NCBI GenBank assembly: GCA_910585765.1
Contig: CAJUES010000016.1
Coordinates: 1-62,059, forward strand
Direction: 5' to 3'
DNA from: an uncultured Lachnospiraceae bacterium
Lineage (GTDB): Bacteria; Bacillota; Clostridia; Lachnospirales; Lachnospiraceae
Length of the DNA stretch: 62,059 nucleotides
Both the position numbers and the translations under genes were made by a program. Below, in pieces: positions 53,576 to 62,059 of this stretch. The notes beneath the pieces were generated by a model that had not been told where the DNA came from, searched no databases, and saw nothing but the letters and a program-made list of their open reading frames with translations. Each line of letters opens with the position of its first letter. Positions within the stretch are counted from its first letter, which is position 1.

Positions 53576-53965
53576 ATGAATGCAAAACAGTTATTGGGAG
53601 CAGTCTCCGCGATGATCATCAAGATAGCGCTGGCAGCAGCGGTTATCGTCGTGGTGTTCCGGCTTGCAGTGTACGCATATGATTTCGGATATCAGGTGTT
53701 TGCGGACATACCTGTCAGTGAGGGCGAGGGCATGGTCGTCAGCGTGGTGGTGTCTGAGGGACAGAGCAGCAGAGAGTTTGCAAAGATGCTCGAGCAGAGG
53801 GGATTGATCCATGACGCGAATGCGTTCTACATCTATGAGCGTCTCTCCGATTACAAGGACAAGCTGCAGCCCGGCGTCTATGAGCTGAGCACATCCATGA
53901 AAGCGGAGGAGATGCTTGAGATCGTGTGCCACACGGAGGAAGAGACGGAGGAGGGCGGGAGTTGA
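53576..53965 (+). CDS. Short MltG/YceG-like membrane protein
   Basis: A 129-residue protein: an N-terminal transmembrane helix (about 13-35), then a domain like the LysM-like front part of endolytic transglycosylase MltG (SVVVSEGQSSREFAKMLEQRGLI, then LQPGVYELSTSMKAEEMLEIV). The catalytic part of MltG with the essential Glu is absent. Such short versions occur in Lachnospiraceae and may modulate wall synthesis. GGGAGGTAGGGC precedes the start. Confidence 0.75.
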   Translation: MNAKQLLGAVSAMIIKIALAAAVIVVVFRLAVYAYDFGYQVFADIPVSEGEGMVVSVVVSEGQSSREFAKMLEQRGLIHDANAFYIYERLSDYKDKLQPGVYELSTSMKAEEMLEIVCHTEEETEEGGS

Positions 53966-54018
53966 GCGGGATTCCTGCCTGCTTCCAGATGTTTCTAATG
54001 TCCAATCAAAAAAAAGAA

Positions 54019-54047
54019 TTGCCATATGGGTTAAAAAGTGGTAGACT
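54019..54047 (+). promoter_or_regulatory. Promoter of the glycerophosphotransferase-like gene
   Basis: TTGCCA (54019-54024) and TAGACT (54042-54047) are 17 bases apart, about 110 bases ahead of the start codon. Confidence 0.55.
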
Positions 54048-54158
54048 ATTACCGATATAAGATGATGGAAGCATAAAATATATCTCGAGCGTGCGGATCG
54101 TTTGTCATCATGTCAAAGGGTTCCTCGCAGATGTTTTGCTCTGGGAAAGGTGACGGAA

Positions 54159-55529
54159 ATGAAAAGGTACAGGAAAAAGGATCTGCTTGAGACCGTATCT
54201 GCATGGATACAGGTGAATGATTCCATCACCAGGTCAGCGTCGTCCACAGCTCCTTTTGAGGCGGCGGAGGAACTTGAAAAATGCCAGCAGGAGGCGATCG
54301 ATCTGGGCAGCTACCTTGAATCGATCCGCGATCTGGACTGCACGCCGATGGTGGGGATCCTGGAAGACTACTGCGAGAATATCTACCAGATGAGCGTCAA
54401 TATCCAGGATGAAAATCTGTGCAGGAAACTGTCCAAAAAGATCCGGAAACAGCTCATACAGCTGCAGAATGCCATCACCTACGACATGAAACCCGACAAA
54501 AAGGAAATCGTGTTCCTGCCGTACAAGGCAGCCATGTGGGACTCGCTCGAAAGCGTGTGGAAGGCGGCGCAGGAAGACGATAACTGCGATGCGTATGTTA
54601 TTCCGATATCATACTTTGACAAAAATCCGGACGGAAGTTTCCGCGAGGAGCATTACGAGGGTGATCTCTATCCGGAATACGTTCCGATCACCAGATACGA
54701 CGAGTATGATTTTGAAAAACGCAAACCAGAGATTATTTACATACATAATGCATATGATAATTGGAATCTGGTCACAAGCGTTCACCCGAAATTCTATTCG
54801 AACAACCTGAAAAAGTGGACACAGAAGCTGGTATATATTCCGTACTTCGTGCTGAACGAGGTGGACCCGGACAACGAACAGGCAGTGGAGGGCGTCAAAC
54901 ATTTCTGCTTTATGCCGGGCATCATCAATGCGGATGCGGTGATCGTACAGTCTGAGGAGATGAAGCGGATCTATGTCAATGAATTCCTGAAAGCCGCAAA
55001 GGAACACGGACTGCAGGGAAGGCACGTGGACAGGGCTTATCTGGAGCAGAAGTTTCTGGGGCTGGGGTCGCCCAAGTACGACAGGATCCTCGCCACAAGA
55101 AAAGAAGATCTGGAAGTGCCGCAGGAGTGGCTGAAGGTCATCGAGAAGGCGGACGGCAGTCGGAAGAAGATCATCTTGTACAACACAGGGATCGCAGCGC
55201 TGCTCGCCTACGATGAAAAGTGGGTGGACAAGATCGAGAATGCGCTCAACACTTTCAAAGAAAATCAGGATGAGGTCGCCTTGCTGTGGCGCCCGCATCC
55301 GCTGATCGAGAGCACGATGCAGTCCATGCGTCCGGCGGTTCTGCAGAAATATGCGATGTTGAAAGAGCGGTATCTCGCCGAGGGCTGGGGGATCTATGAC
55401 GAGACCGCCGATGTGGACAGGGCGGTGGTGCTCAGCGATGCGTATTACGGCGATGGCAGTTCCGTCGTGCAGCTGTACCAGCAGACGGGAAAGCCGGTCA
55501 TGATACAGAATGTAGAGATCATTTTATAA
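54159..55529 (+). CDS. CDP-glycerol glycerophosphotransferase-family protein
   Basis: A 456-residue cytoplasmic GT-B-like protein. The first 120 residues are helical. The rest has blocks seen in the Lachnospiraceae CDP-glycerol glycerophosphotransferase group: YVIPISYFDKNPDGSFREEHYEGDLYP (split by variation), IIYIHNAYDNWNLVTSVHP, VYIPYFV, LLWRPHPLIEST and the nucleotide-site YYGDGSSVVQLYQQTGKPV. It may transfer a polyol-phosphate to surface glycan. ATG 54159 is preferred for the GGGAAAGGTG ahead. It is the first gene of what looks like a surface-polysaccharide locus. Confidence 0.75.
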   Translation: MKRYRKKDLLETVSAWIQVNDSITRSASSTAPFEAAEELEKCQQEAIDLGSYLESIRDLDCTPMVGILEDYCENIYQMSVNIQDENLCRKLSKKIRKQLIQLQNAITYDMKPDKKEIVFLPYKAAMWDSLESVWKAAQEDDNCDAYVIPISYFDKNPDGSFREEHYEGDLYPEYVPITRYDEYDFEKRKPEIIYIHNAYDNWNLVTSVHPKFYSNNLKKWTQKLVYIPYFVLNEVDPDNEQAVEGVKHFCFMPGIINADAVIVQSEEMKRIYVNEFLKAAKEHGLQGRHVDRAYLEQKFLGLGSPKYDRILATRKEDLEVPQEWLKVIEKADGSRKKIILYNTGIAALLAYDEKWVDKIENALNTFKENQDEVALLWRPHPLIESTMQSMRPAVLQKYAMLKERYLAEGWGIYDETADVDRAVVLSDAYYGDGSSVVQLYQQTGKPVMIQNVEIIL

Positions 55530-55656
55530 GATGCAGGAGCGGAGAAAAGACCGCAGCAGTTCCCCGGGAACTGTGCAAAGGTAATCTGCGCCGCCGCGAC
55601 AGGTTATTTTTGCACAGCGCCTGAATGGGGCTGGGACTTGGCAGTGATATGGACCT

Positions 55657-55798
55657 GATACTGTTCACTCGTCAATAAAAGTAGTGAAAAACGTGTGCCA
55701 AAATGCTTGCACTTTAGCATTTTGTGTGCAAATGGGTTACTGTTTACGCCTTCATAACATAAAATTGTGTCAGAATTAGTTGGGGCGTGAACAGTAAC
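55657..55798. repeat. MITE-like element, copy 2 of 2 (142 bp)
   Basis: The left end GATACTGTTCAC (55657-55668) and right end GTGAACAGTAAC (55787-55798) are inverted repeats with one mismatch. The interior matches copy 1 (1064-1175) but carries about 30 extra bases containing a hairpin, CAAAATGCT with AGCATTTTG. There is no reading frame inside. Confidence 0.75.
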
Positions 55799-55860
55799 CA
55801 TGGACCTTGACAATTTCATACTTTACATTAGTGTTTTGTTTACATATTATCCTTGTGGGT

Positions 55861-55983
55861 GTTCTGGAATATTATCATAAAAACAAGGGATATCTGCTGA
55901 GCTTTCATTTCAATCAGAAGAAAGAGGTTGGAGTGAAGGAGATCCAGATCGGGGATAAAGTGATCGTGGAGGCGGTTGTGTAG
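55861..55983 (+). pseudogene. C-terminal fragment of an AAA-ATPase/DUF1703-type protein
   Basis: About 40 codons read KNKGYLLSFHFNQKKEVGVKE (split after 20), then IQIGDKVIVEAVV and a stop at 55981-55983. This resembles the extreme C-terminus of the large AAA-ATPase/nuclease family also present as a dead gene at 17695. No start or upstream coding part exists. Confidence 0.55.
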
Positions 55984-56237
55984 GAAAGAAGATGGATCAC
56001 TTGGGTCTGTAAGGATTTTGTGGCTGAGAAGCGCAAATATTTATTATATGTGAATAAGTGGATCAAAAGAGACTGATGTAAAGTATGGGATTGTCGGGAT
56101 ATGCCTGGGATGAAAATAGTTTGCATCAGTTTTTTCGTGGCTGTGTTTTGGCGCTGTGCAAAGGCATAAAATCGATCGCTCGACAGTCAAAGGCACAGTT
56201 TTGATCGGGATCTTGGTTGTGGAGGTTGGACATAACA

Positions 56238-58601
56238 ATGGAGCATCTGGGAACCAAAGCGGAGACTTTGGCACTAATGTACGGAAAACTGAATACGGCA
56301 AAAGTCCTTCCACAGCTTACGTTTACAGTGGCAGACTGGGAACGGCGGCGGGCGGAGATTGTCTGCAGCTTTTCGGGACTGGACTGGAATGCTGATGTGA
56401 TCGTCCGCAGCAGCTGTCATGGTGAGGACACGCAGGATGCGTCCATGGCAGGAAAGTATGAGTCCATAGCGGATGTGAGGGGCGTGGAAGCGTTTCAGGA
56501 TGCAGTCGACAGGGTCGTGCGCTCTTATGGAGAGGGCGATGGCAGTGACCAGATCCTTGTACAGCCGATGCTGCAAAACGCTGCGTTTAGCGGGGTGGCA
56601 TTTACGCTGGATCCGGGCACCTGCGGAAATTATTACGTGGTCAACTACGATGAGACAGGGCAGACCTCTGCCGTCACTTCCGGAACGGGGGAGGACAGCC
56701 TGCTGTATTACCATTTCAAGGATGCGCCGGTGGAAGCGGCACCGGAAAAACTCAGACAGCTGCTGGCGTCGCTGCAGGAACTGGAGACATTCTTTGGACA
56801 GGATAATCTGGACGTGGAATTTGCAGTGACAGATGGAGGGGAACTGTACATACTGCAGGTGCGTGCGCTGTGTGTACGGCAGGAGCGCGCCGACAGGAAA
56901 CGCCAGGCGGCGGAGCTTGGGCGGATCAGGGAGAGGATCGGACGGGAGAACCGTCCCAAACCGTTTCTCTGCGGCAAGAAAACAGCATACAGTGTCATGA
57001 CGGACTGGAATCCGGCGGAGATGATCGGCGTCCGCCCCCGACCGCTGGCATTATCATTGTATAAAGGGATCATAACAGACAACGTATGGGCATACCAGCG
57101 GGACAACTACGGTTACAGGAACCTTCGGAGTTTTCCGCTGATGGTGGATTTCTGCGGACTGCCGTATATTGACGTCCGCGTCAGCTTCAATTCATTCATT
57201 CCGGCTGGGCTGGATGAAGAGATCAGCGAGAAGTTGGTAAATTATTACATAGGACAGTTGGTACAGAACCCGCAGAAACATGACAAGGCAGAATTTGAGA
57301 TCGTATTTTCGTGCTATACACTGGACATGCCGCAGCGGATACAGATACTGAAAAGGCATGGCTTTTCCGGGGAGGAGATCAGCAGGATCATCGATGCGCT
57401 CCGGGATGTGACCAATCACATCATAGACCATAAGGACGGGCTGTGGCGCCGGGATTACGGGAAGATAGAGATCCTGAACCGGCGCTACCGGGAGGTCATG
57501 GAGAGCGGGCTTGATGACATGGAAAAGACCTACTGGCTTCTGGAGGACTGCAAGCGCTATGGGACGCTCCCGTTCGCGGGGCTGGCGCGGGCTGCGTTTA
57601 TCGCGGTGCAGATCTTACAGTCGTTTGTCTCGTGCGGGATCCTGGGCAGTGAGGACTACGAGGCGTTCATGGGGGAAGTTGACACAGTCAGTTCCGCCAT
57701 GAACAGGGACCGCGAGGAATTGTCGCCGTCGGCTTTCCTGAAAAAGTACGGGCACTTGAGGCCGGGAACTTACGATATCACTTCCCTGAGATATGACGAG
57801 GCACCGGAACTGTATTTTGGCAGTACGGCAGGCGGAAACGAAACAAATGCCGGAGCACCGGACCACAAGGGGGAAAAACGCGGTGGGTTCCGCCTGTCCC
57901 TGGAACAGCTCGGCAGGCTGAGGGATACCCTGCAGGAAAACGGGCTGACGAACGATGTGCTGGACATCATGGATTTTATCCGGAGTGTCATCAAGGGGCG
58001 GGAATACGGAAAGTTCGTATTTACCAGGAACCTGAGCATGGCGATCCAGCTGGTCAGCCGGATGGGAGAGGCGGCGGGCATATCGAGGGATGACTGCAGT
58101 TATCTTGACATACAGACCATTTATGACCTGTACGCCTCCACGGGGGACATAAAGGAGCGGTTTTCCGCCTCCATACAACAGGGAAAGAAAAAGTACAGCG
58201 TGACACGGACGATCACGCTGCCTCCGGTTATCCTTGATGGCAGCGGTGTGGAGAGCTTTTACTACCCCGATTCGGAGCCGAACTTTATCACTTCGCGGAA
58301 GGTCTGCGGGGAGATCAGGGTGGTCGGGGCGATGACAGATACAGATGACATCTCGGGCAGGATCGTCCTGATCGAGAGCGCAGACCCCGGATATGACTGG
58401 ATCTTTGCGCACGGGATCAGGGGATTCATCACGATGTACGGCGGTGCCAATTCCCACATGGCGATCCGGGCGGGAGAGCTCGGGATCCCCGCGGCGGTCG
58501 GTGTCGGGGCGAAACGGTTTGAGAGATACCGGCAGGCGGAGGTTGTGGAGATCGATGCGCTGGTGAAGATGATAAGGGTATTGAGGGAGAATAGGGATTG
58601 A
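56238..58601 (+). CDS. PEP-synthase-like kinase (L-glutamine kinase group candidate)
   Basis: A 787-residue enzyme in three parts. The N-terminal ATP-grasp domain (1-220) has VIVRSSCHGEDT, QDASMAGKYES and ILVQPML. The centre (about 250-630) has the block SVMTDWNPAEMIGVRPRPLA and PYIDVRVSFNSF. The C-terminal phosphohistidine domain carries His740 in GGANSHMAIRAGELGIPAAVG. The layout and the DWNPAEMIG block resemble Campylobacter Cj1418, an L-glutamine kinase that begins capsule phosphoramidate synthesis. That is inference; other PEP-synthase-like kinases are possible. ATG 56238 is chosen with GGAGG about 12 bases ahead. It lies in the polysaccharide locus. Confidence 0.75.
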   Translation: MEHLGTKAETLALMYGKLNTAKVLPQLTFTVADWERRRAEIVCSFSGLDWNADVIVRSSCHGEDTQDASMAGKYESIADVRGVEAFQDAVDRVVRSYGEGDGSDQILVQPMLQNAAFSGVAFTLDPGTCGNYYVVNYDETGQTSAVTSGTGEDSLLYYHFKDAPVEAAPEKLRQLLASLQELETFFGQDNLDVEFAVTDGGELYILQVRALCVRQERADRKRQAAELGRIRERIGRENRPKPFLCGKKTAYSVMTDWNPAEMIGVRPRPLALSLYKGIITDNVWAYQRDNYGYRNLRSFPLMVDFCGLPYIDVRVSFNSFIPAGLDEEISEKLVNYYIGQLVQNPQKHDKAEFEIVFSCYTLDMPQRIQILKRHGFSGEEISRIIDALRDVTNHIIDHKDGLWRRDYGKIEILNRRYREVMESGLDDMEKTYWLLEDCKRYGTLPFAGLARAAFIAVQILQSFVSCGILGSEDYEAFMGEVDTVSSAMNRDREELSPSAFLKKYGHLRPGTYDITSLRYDEAPELYFGSTAGGNETNAGAPDHKGEKRGGFRLSLEQLGRLRDTLQENGLTNDVLDIMDFIRSVIKGREYGKFVFTRNLSMAIQLVSRMGEAAGISRDDCSYLDIQTIYDLYASTGDIKERFSASIQQGKKKYSVTRTITLPPVILDGSGVESFYYPDSEPNFITSRKVCGEIRVVGAMTDTDDISGRIVLIESADPGYDWIFAHGIRGFITMYGGANSHMAIRAGELGIPAAVGVGAKRFERYRQAEVVEIDALVKMIRVLRENRD

Positions 58602-58707
58602 TAAAAACGGAATGGGATTATACGGAGTCTGTAGATTAGTGTGCGTGTTAGGATTTTGTTACAATCTGGATATTGATGACAAAAGGTGAATATCGGGAGA
58701 TTGATCG

Positions 58708-61083
58708 ATGATACGATTTTTAACGCCAGAATATGTTAGAGAAAAGTTTGATACCAGGAAATTTTCTGATGGTTCTGCAGGGAATGCCTTGATCATAAAT
58801 GAAAAGATCTGGGACGAAGGAAGAAAACTTTTTAGATATAGCGAACAGTCAGATATATTGCCAGTACGAAGTGGACAGCACAAATTGATTTGTTTTGCAT
58901 GGCAGGATAGAGAAGCAAATAGAGAACTGAGAATGCTGCAAGAGTTGGAAACGTGTGATCATGCATTAAATTTTCTGGATCTGTTTCCGAATTGTAAGGG
59001 AGTGATCATTCATGACTGTAATGAGTTAGCGTGGTATACGGCAAGATATCTTGGGAATATAGGAGTACCCGTAAGGGTTGAAGGAAGTTTTTGGGAATTA
59101 TTTCCCAGATCAAACCGACAGTATATTTTAGAAGACTGTAATTATGAGATATGGGCAGAGGGCGTATCGGGCACGAAAGAAGATTGGAAGTATTTGCGTC
59201 TGAGGAGTGCATCTGTAGAATTTGAGTTGATCAATAAGATCTATGAGGCAAATATAAAGGCAGGTAGGATAAGAGATACAGAAGGAAATGTGGAAGAGCT
59301 GCTGGCCAGATTAAAGAAGGAAAAGGAAATTGTTATCAGGGGACTGGGGACAAGGGCGCAGGATGCGTATGATTGGCTAATGGCAAATGACATTAATATC
59401 TGTGCTTTCCAATCAGACAGAGCAGGAAATAAGCAGAAAAGTTTATTTGAAATACCAGTTCTAAAAAAATCTGAGGTGGCAGAACGATTTAAAGAAGCAG
59501 TTATAATAGAGTGCGGATCTATGCATAGTGCATGGGGATTTGGTGAAGTAGATGACTATGATTACTACGGTTACAAAAGAAATAAAAACTATTTGCTGTT
59601 ACGCGATTATGTGAATGTACCGAACAGTAATCTTGAACACATTCTTGTGGGTAAACGTGTGATACTGACAGGAGAAGCCAGGTTATGCAATCGCGTATAC
59701 AGATGGTTGAAACAGAATGAAAAGGAAATACATAAGATTAAGTATTGGGATATTTTAAAGGAGAATCGGGATAAGAACAGTGGTTTACCCAAAACTGAAA
59801 TCGAAGAACAGTGCAAGGAAGATGTTTTGATATTGGTATTACCAAGACATTTTTTTTCCAGTAATTTGTCAAAAGAAGCGTTAGAGCAGCCATCTTGTTA
59901 TTATGAAGCCTTTGAGAAACACGATGTGTTTGACTTTACGGAATATTTTTCTGATATCGATAAAATGGTCTACTTAGAAACAGAGTATGTAAAGTATCAT
60001 CACAGACAACTGTGTCCTGGTGGAATACTTTTGGGAGCGATTCCAGGGTATTGTGGAAACGAATTGACAAGGGACTGTCTGCAGGGGGTTATGCAGCCGC
60101 AAATTATCATGATCAACTATAATTCTGAAAATGGTCTGCCATTGTTTTTTGATATAGAATTGTACTCAATATGTATTCGCCTGGCGGAAGAAGCAGCCGA
60201 TGATATATTGCCGGAATTTTGGAAAATTTATGAGAAGGAGACAGCAAAAGGACTGACTGACAGTGATTTTCCAGAACGAAAAAAGTTTGAGTGCAAAATG
60301 GAACAATTATTGAAACTGGGCAGCTGCTTTTCGTCGCAGGAATTATTTGTTATGTTTCATCTCGCGCATCTTGCGATGTACGATAAGGAAGTACCAGACA
60401 TGAGGGAGGCAGTTATTTATTGGGAGCCGCATTGGATGCCACGGGAATATGTGCGGAAGTTTGCTCACTGGCTGCACTGTGATGATGTAAAAGGCAATAC
60501 CATCATTATGGTGCGAAACAGATATATTGTTGCAGGTTCATCGATCAGAGGAAATTTGAAAGGATTGAATTGGATAAGCGGTTGTGGATCGATGTACAAT
60601 TTTATTATGGCAAAGAGTGGCATAGCACACACGCATTGGGCTGAACATGTGATCAGATTTGAGGATTTAAAGTGTCATCCGGGAAAAATACTGAAAGAAC
60701 TTAATGAATGGCTGGGGCTTTCCAGTGAGTCTGTTTTGATGGAGACAAATCAAGAGGTATATAATCATAATGAGAGAAATGATCTAAAGCCAGCCTACAA
60801 TCTATATGAGGAATATTTTTCTGGTTTTGACAGGATGCGGATATCATTGGCAGCTGCAAATTATCAAAAACAATATGGCTATCCGTATGAAAGTTGTTTG
60901 CGTTTTAGCAGAAGAGAACTACAGGAAATGTATTTGAAGGAATATAGATGGGAAAGACTGCCAGGAGCACTTGAGGGGAAAAGTGAAGGGAATATTGACG
61001 CTATGCAGCATTGGATCAGAAAGCTGCTTTGGATGCAGCGTTTTTCTGAAGTTATGGAAGTGGTTTTGGATGAGGAATTCTGA
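58708..61083 (+). CDS. Large protein with a sulfotransferase-like C-terminus, polysaccharide locus
   Basis: A 791-residue soluble protein I cannot assign with confidence. Residues 190-340 contain Rossmann-like stretches (IVIRGLGTRAQDAYDWLMAN and a second one at VGKRVILTGEARLCNRVYRWL, split by variation). Residues 648-671, HVIRFEDLKCHPGKILKELN followed by EWLGL, match the 3'-phosphate-binding motif of PAPS-dependent sulfotransferases. The usual N-terminal phosphosulfate loop is not clear. DNA here is clearly more AT-rich than upstream genes, suggesting acquisition. It follows the kinase gene and precedes a sugar aminotransferase gene. Confidence 0.55.
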   Translation: MIRFLTPEYVREKFDTRKFSDGSAGNALIINEKIWDEGRKLFRYSEQSDILPVRSGQHKLICFAWQDREANRELRMLQELETCDHALNFLDLFPNCKGVIIHDCNELAWYTARYLGNIGVPVRVEGSFWELFPRSNRQYILEDCNYEIWAEGVSGTKEDWKYLRLRSASVEFELINKIYEANIKAGRIRDTEGNVEELLARLKKEKEIVIRGLGTRAQDAYDWLMANDINICAFQSDRAGNKQKSLFEIPVLKKSEVAERFKEAVIIECGSMHSAWGFGEVDDYDYYGYKRNKNYLLLRDYVNVPNSNLEHILVGKRVILTGEARLCNRVYRWLKQNEKEIHKIKYWDILKENRDKNSGLPKTEIEEQCKEDVLILVLPRHFFSSNLSKEALEQPSCYYEAFEKHDVFDFTEYFSDIDKMVYLETEYVKYHHRQLCPGGILLGAIPGYCGNELTRDCLQGVMQPQIIMINYNSENGLPLFFDIELYSICIRLAEEAADDILPEFWKIYEKETAKGLTDSDFPERKKFECKMEQLLKLGSCFSSQELFVMFHLAHLAMYDKEVPDMREAVIYWEPHWMPREYVRKFAHWLHCDDVKGNTIIMVRNRYIVAGSSIRGNLKGLNWISGCGSMYNFIMAKSGIAHTHWAEHVIRFEDLKCHPGKILKELNEWLGLSSESVLMETNQEVYNHNERNDLKPAYNLYEEYFSGFDRMRISLAAANYQKQYGYPYESCLRFSRRELQEMYLKEYRWERLPGALEGKSEGNIDAMQHWIRKLLWMQRFSEVMEVVLDEEF

Positions 61084-61123
61084 AAGTATCTGAGCGAGCA
61101 GGAAATTGTGGAGGGTAAAGCAT

Positions 61124-62059
61124 ATGTATGTTCCTTATCAGGATTTGGCAGGAGTTCATCGGACAATATATGGCGAATTGGAAGAAGCATTTAGGGGTGT
61201 TCTTCATGGTGAGTGGTATGTCAGAGGCGTGAATTGCCAGGCTTTTGAGAGGGAATTTGCATTATATTGCGGTGCGCAGTTTTGTGTGGGAGTTGGAAAT
61301 GGATTAGATGCGATCAGGCTGAGTTTGATGGCTTTGGACATAGGAGCGGGCAGTGAAGTTATTGTATGTGCAAATACGTTTATCGCTACTGTGTTAGCGA
61401 TCAGCCAGTCTGGTGCAAAACCGGTTCTTGTAGATGCAGACATAGAAACTTTCAATATTGATATATCCAAAATAGAAGAAAAGATAACAGAAAAGACTAA
61501 AGCGATTATTCTAGTGCATTTGTATGGGCGGATGGTCGCATTGGATCAGATCGCAAAATTGGCAAATAAATATCATTTACATATTATTGAGGATGCGGCA
61601 CAGGCACATGGGGCAATATGTGGTGGCAGTAAAGCAGGAAGTAGGAGCAGCGTTGCAGCGTTTAGCTTTTATCCGGGGAAGAATCTGGGTGCATTGGGAG
61701 ATGGCGGTGCTGTAGTAACAAATGATGAAACAATATACAAGAAAATCAGAAAATTGGCAAATTACGGTTCGGAAGAAAAATATATTCACGAATTTCAGGG
61801 AATCAATTCAAGGCTTGATGAGATACAGGCGGCTTTCTTGAGAGTAAAGCTGAAACATTTGGACGAATGGAATCAAGCCAGGAGAACGATAGCTAGTTTT
61901 TACGAGAGTAAGCTGAATCGCAGATGTTGTACACTTCCCAGACAGATGCAGTGTGAAGAAAATGTGTACCATATCTTTCCGATATTACATAAAAACAGGG
62001 ACGCGCTGAAAAGCTATCTGGAAGAAAATGGAATAGGGACAAATATTCATTATCCTTTA
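61124..62059 (+). CDS. Sugar aminotransferase, DegT/DnrJ/EryC1/StrS family (partial)
   Basis: The first 312 codons of an open frame that runs off the window. It is a PLP-dependent aminotransferase acting on nucleotide-linked keto-sugars. The PLP lysine lies in FYPGKNLGALGDGGA (about residue 188); other marks are GVGNGLDAIRLSL, VIVCANTFIATVLA, VHLYGRMVALDQI and IIEDAAQAHGA. The YPGKNLGALGDGGA form is typical of FdtB/QdtB-like 3-aminotransferases. GGAGGG precedes ATG 61124. The normal length is about 365-370 residues, so about 55 residues lie beyond the edge. Confidence 0.93.
   Translation, partial: MYVPYQDLAGVHRTIYGELEEAFRGVLHGEWYVRGVNCQAFEREFALYCGAQFCVGVGNGLDAIRLSLMALDIGAGSEVIVCANTFIATVLAISQSGAKPVLVDADIETFNIDISKIEEKITEKTKAIILVHLYGRMVALDQIAKLANKYHLHIIEDAAQAHGAICGGSKAGSRSSVAAFSFYPGKNLGALGDGGAVVTNDETIYKKIRKLANYGSEEKYIHEFQGINSRLDEIQAAFLRVKLKHLDEWNQARRTIASFYESKLNRRCCTLPRQMQCEENVYHIFPILHKNRDALKSYLEENGIGTNIHYPL

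Larger units (their letters stand above)
55530..56237. other. ~700-bp gap with MITE copy, hairpin and gene fragment
   Basis: No intact gene is visible. A 9-bp hairpin, CTGTGCAAA with TTTGCACAG (55571-55617), follows the transferase gene and may end it. Then come MITE copy 2 (55657-55798), a C-terminal gene fragment (55861-55983), and about 250 bases in which I recognise nothing before the next gene. Confidence 0.6.

Overview
The window looks like chromosomal DNA from a spore-forming, Gram-positive anaerobe of the class Clostridia, most likely the family Lachnospiraceae. The evidence is protein-level: spoIIID, the hrcA-grpE-dnaK-dnaJ-prmA-rsmE order behind a CIRCE operator, glgC-glgD, a nifS-thiI pair, ireB-yqgF-DUF1292 followed by RNase J, strong AGGAGG ribosome binding sites, and an F-type ATP synthase whose c subunit carries the sodium-binding residues. 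No tRNA or rRNA gene and no CRISPR array was seen. Coding DNA is fairly GC-rich until about 58.6 kb, where it becomes visibly more AT-rich.

Layout. 0-1.7 kb: a DUF402 gene on the minus strand and a decayed, repeat-rich stretch. 1.7-5.4 kb: a signalling operon (FIST sensor, soluble chemoreceptor-like protein, HPt protein, receiver/HD-GYP protein). 5.5-13.2 kb: the complete atp operon, with hairpin-forming sequences in its gaps. 13.3-20.1 kb: an FtsX-type ABC exporter with its two-component system, interrupted by a decayed AAA-ATPase/nuclease gene. 20.2-26.2 kb: an M15 peptidase lipoprotein, a c-di-GMP phosphodiesterase and an NMT1/TauT-type ABC importer containing two dead genes. 26.4-31.6 kb: an aconitase-family hydratase and glgCD. 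32.0-35.1 kb: a CarD-like regulator, a 1.1 kb purine-rich non-coding unit, and a PfoR-type PTS IIC gene. 35.1-38.8 kb: cell-envelope genes and spoIIID. 39.0-46.1 kb: the heat-shock operon. 46.3-53.9 kb: housekeeping genes for tRNA thiolation, tRNA methylthiolation, RNA processing and wall control. 54.1-62.1 kb: the start of a surface-polysaccharide locus, ending in a truncated aminotransferase gene.

The strongest candidate for something undescribed is at about 32.38-33.39 kb. It is a promoter-to-terminator unit of roughly 1 kb with no plausible reading frame, extreme purine bias on the plus strand, three consecutive hairpins near its 5' end and tandem 57-bp repeats in the middle. It is best explained as a long non-coding RNA. 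Next in interest is a pair of 85-90 nt structured elements (28741-28828 and 44243-44326). They share a fold but not the stem sequence, and each starts directly after a terminator. Two families of palindromic, MITE-like repeats also sit inside operons and beside dead genes.

All functional calls come from reading protein motifs and gene order. No database search or folding program was run.
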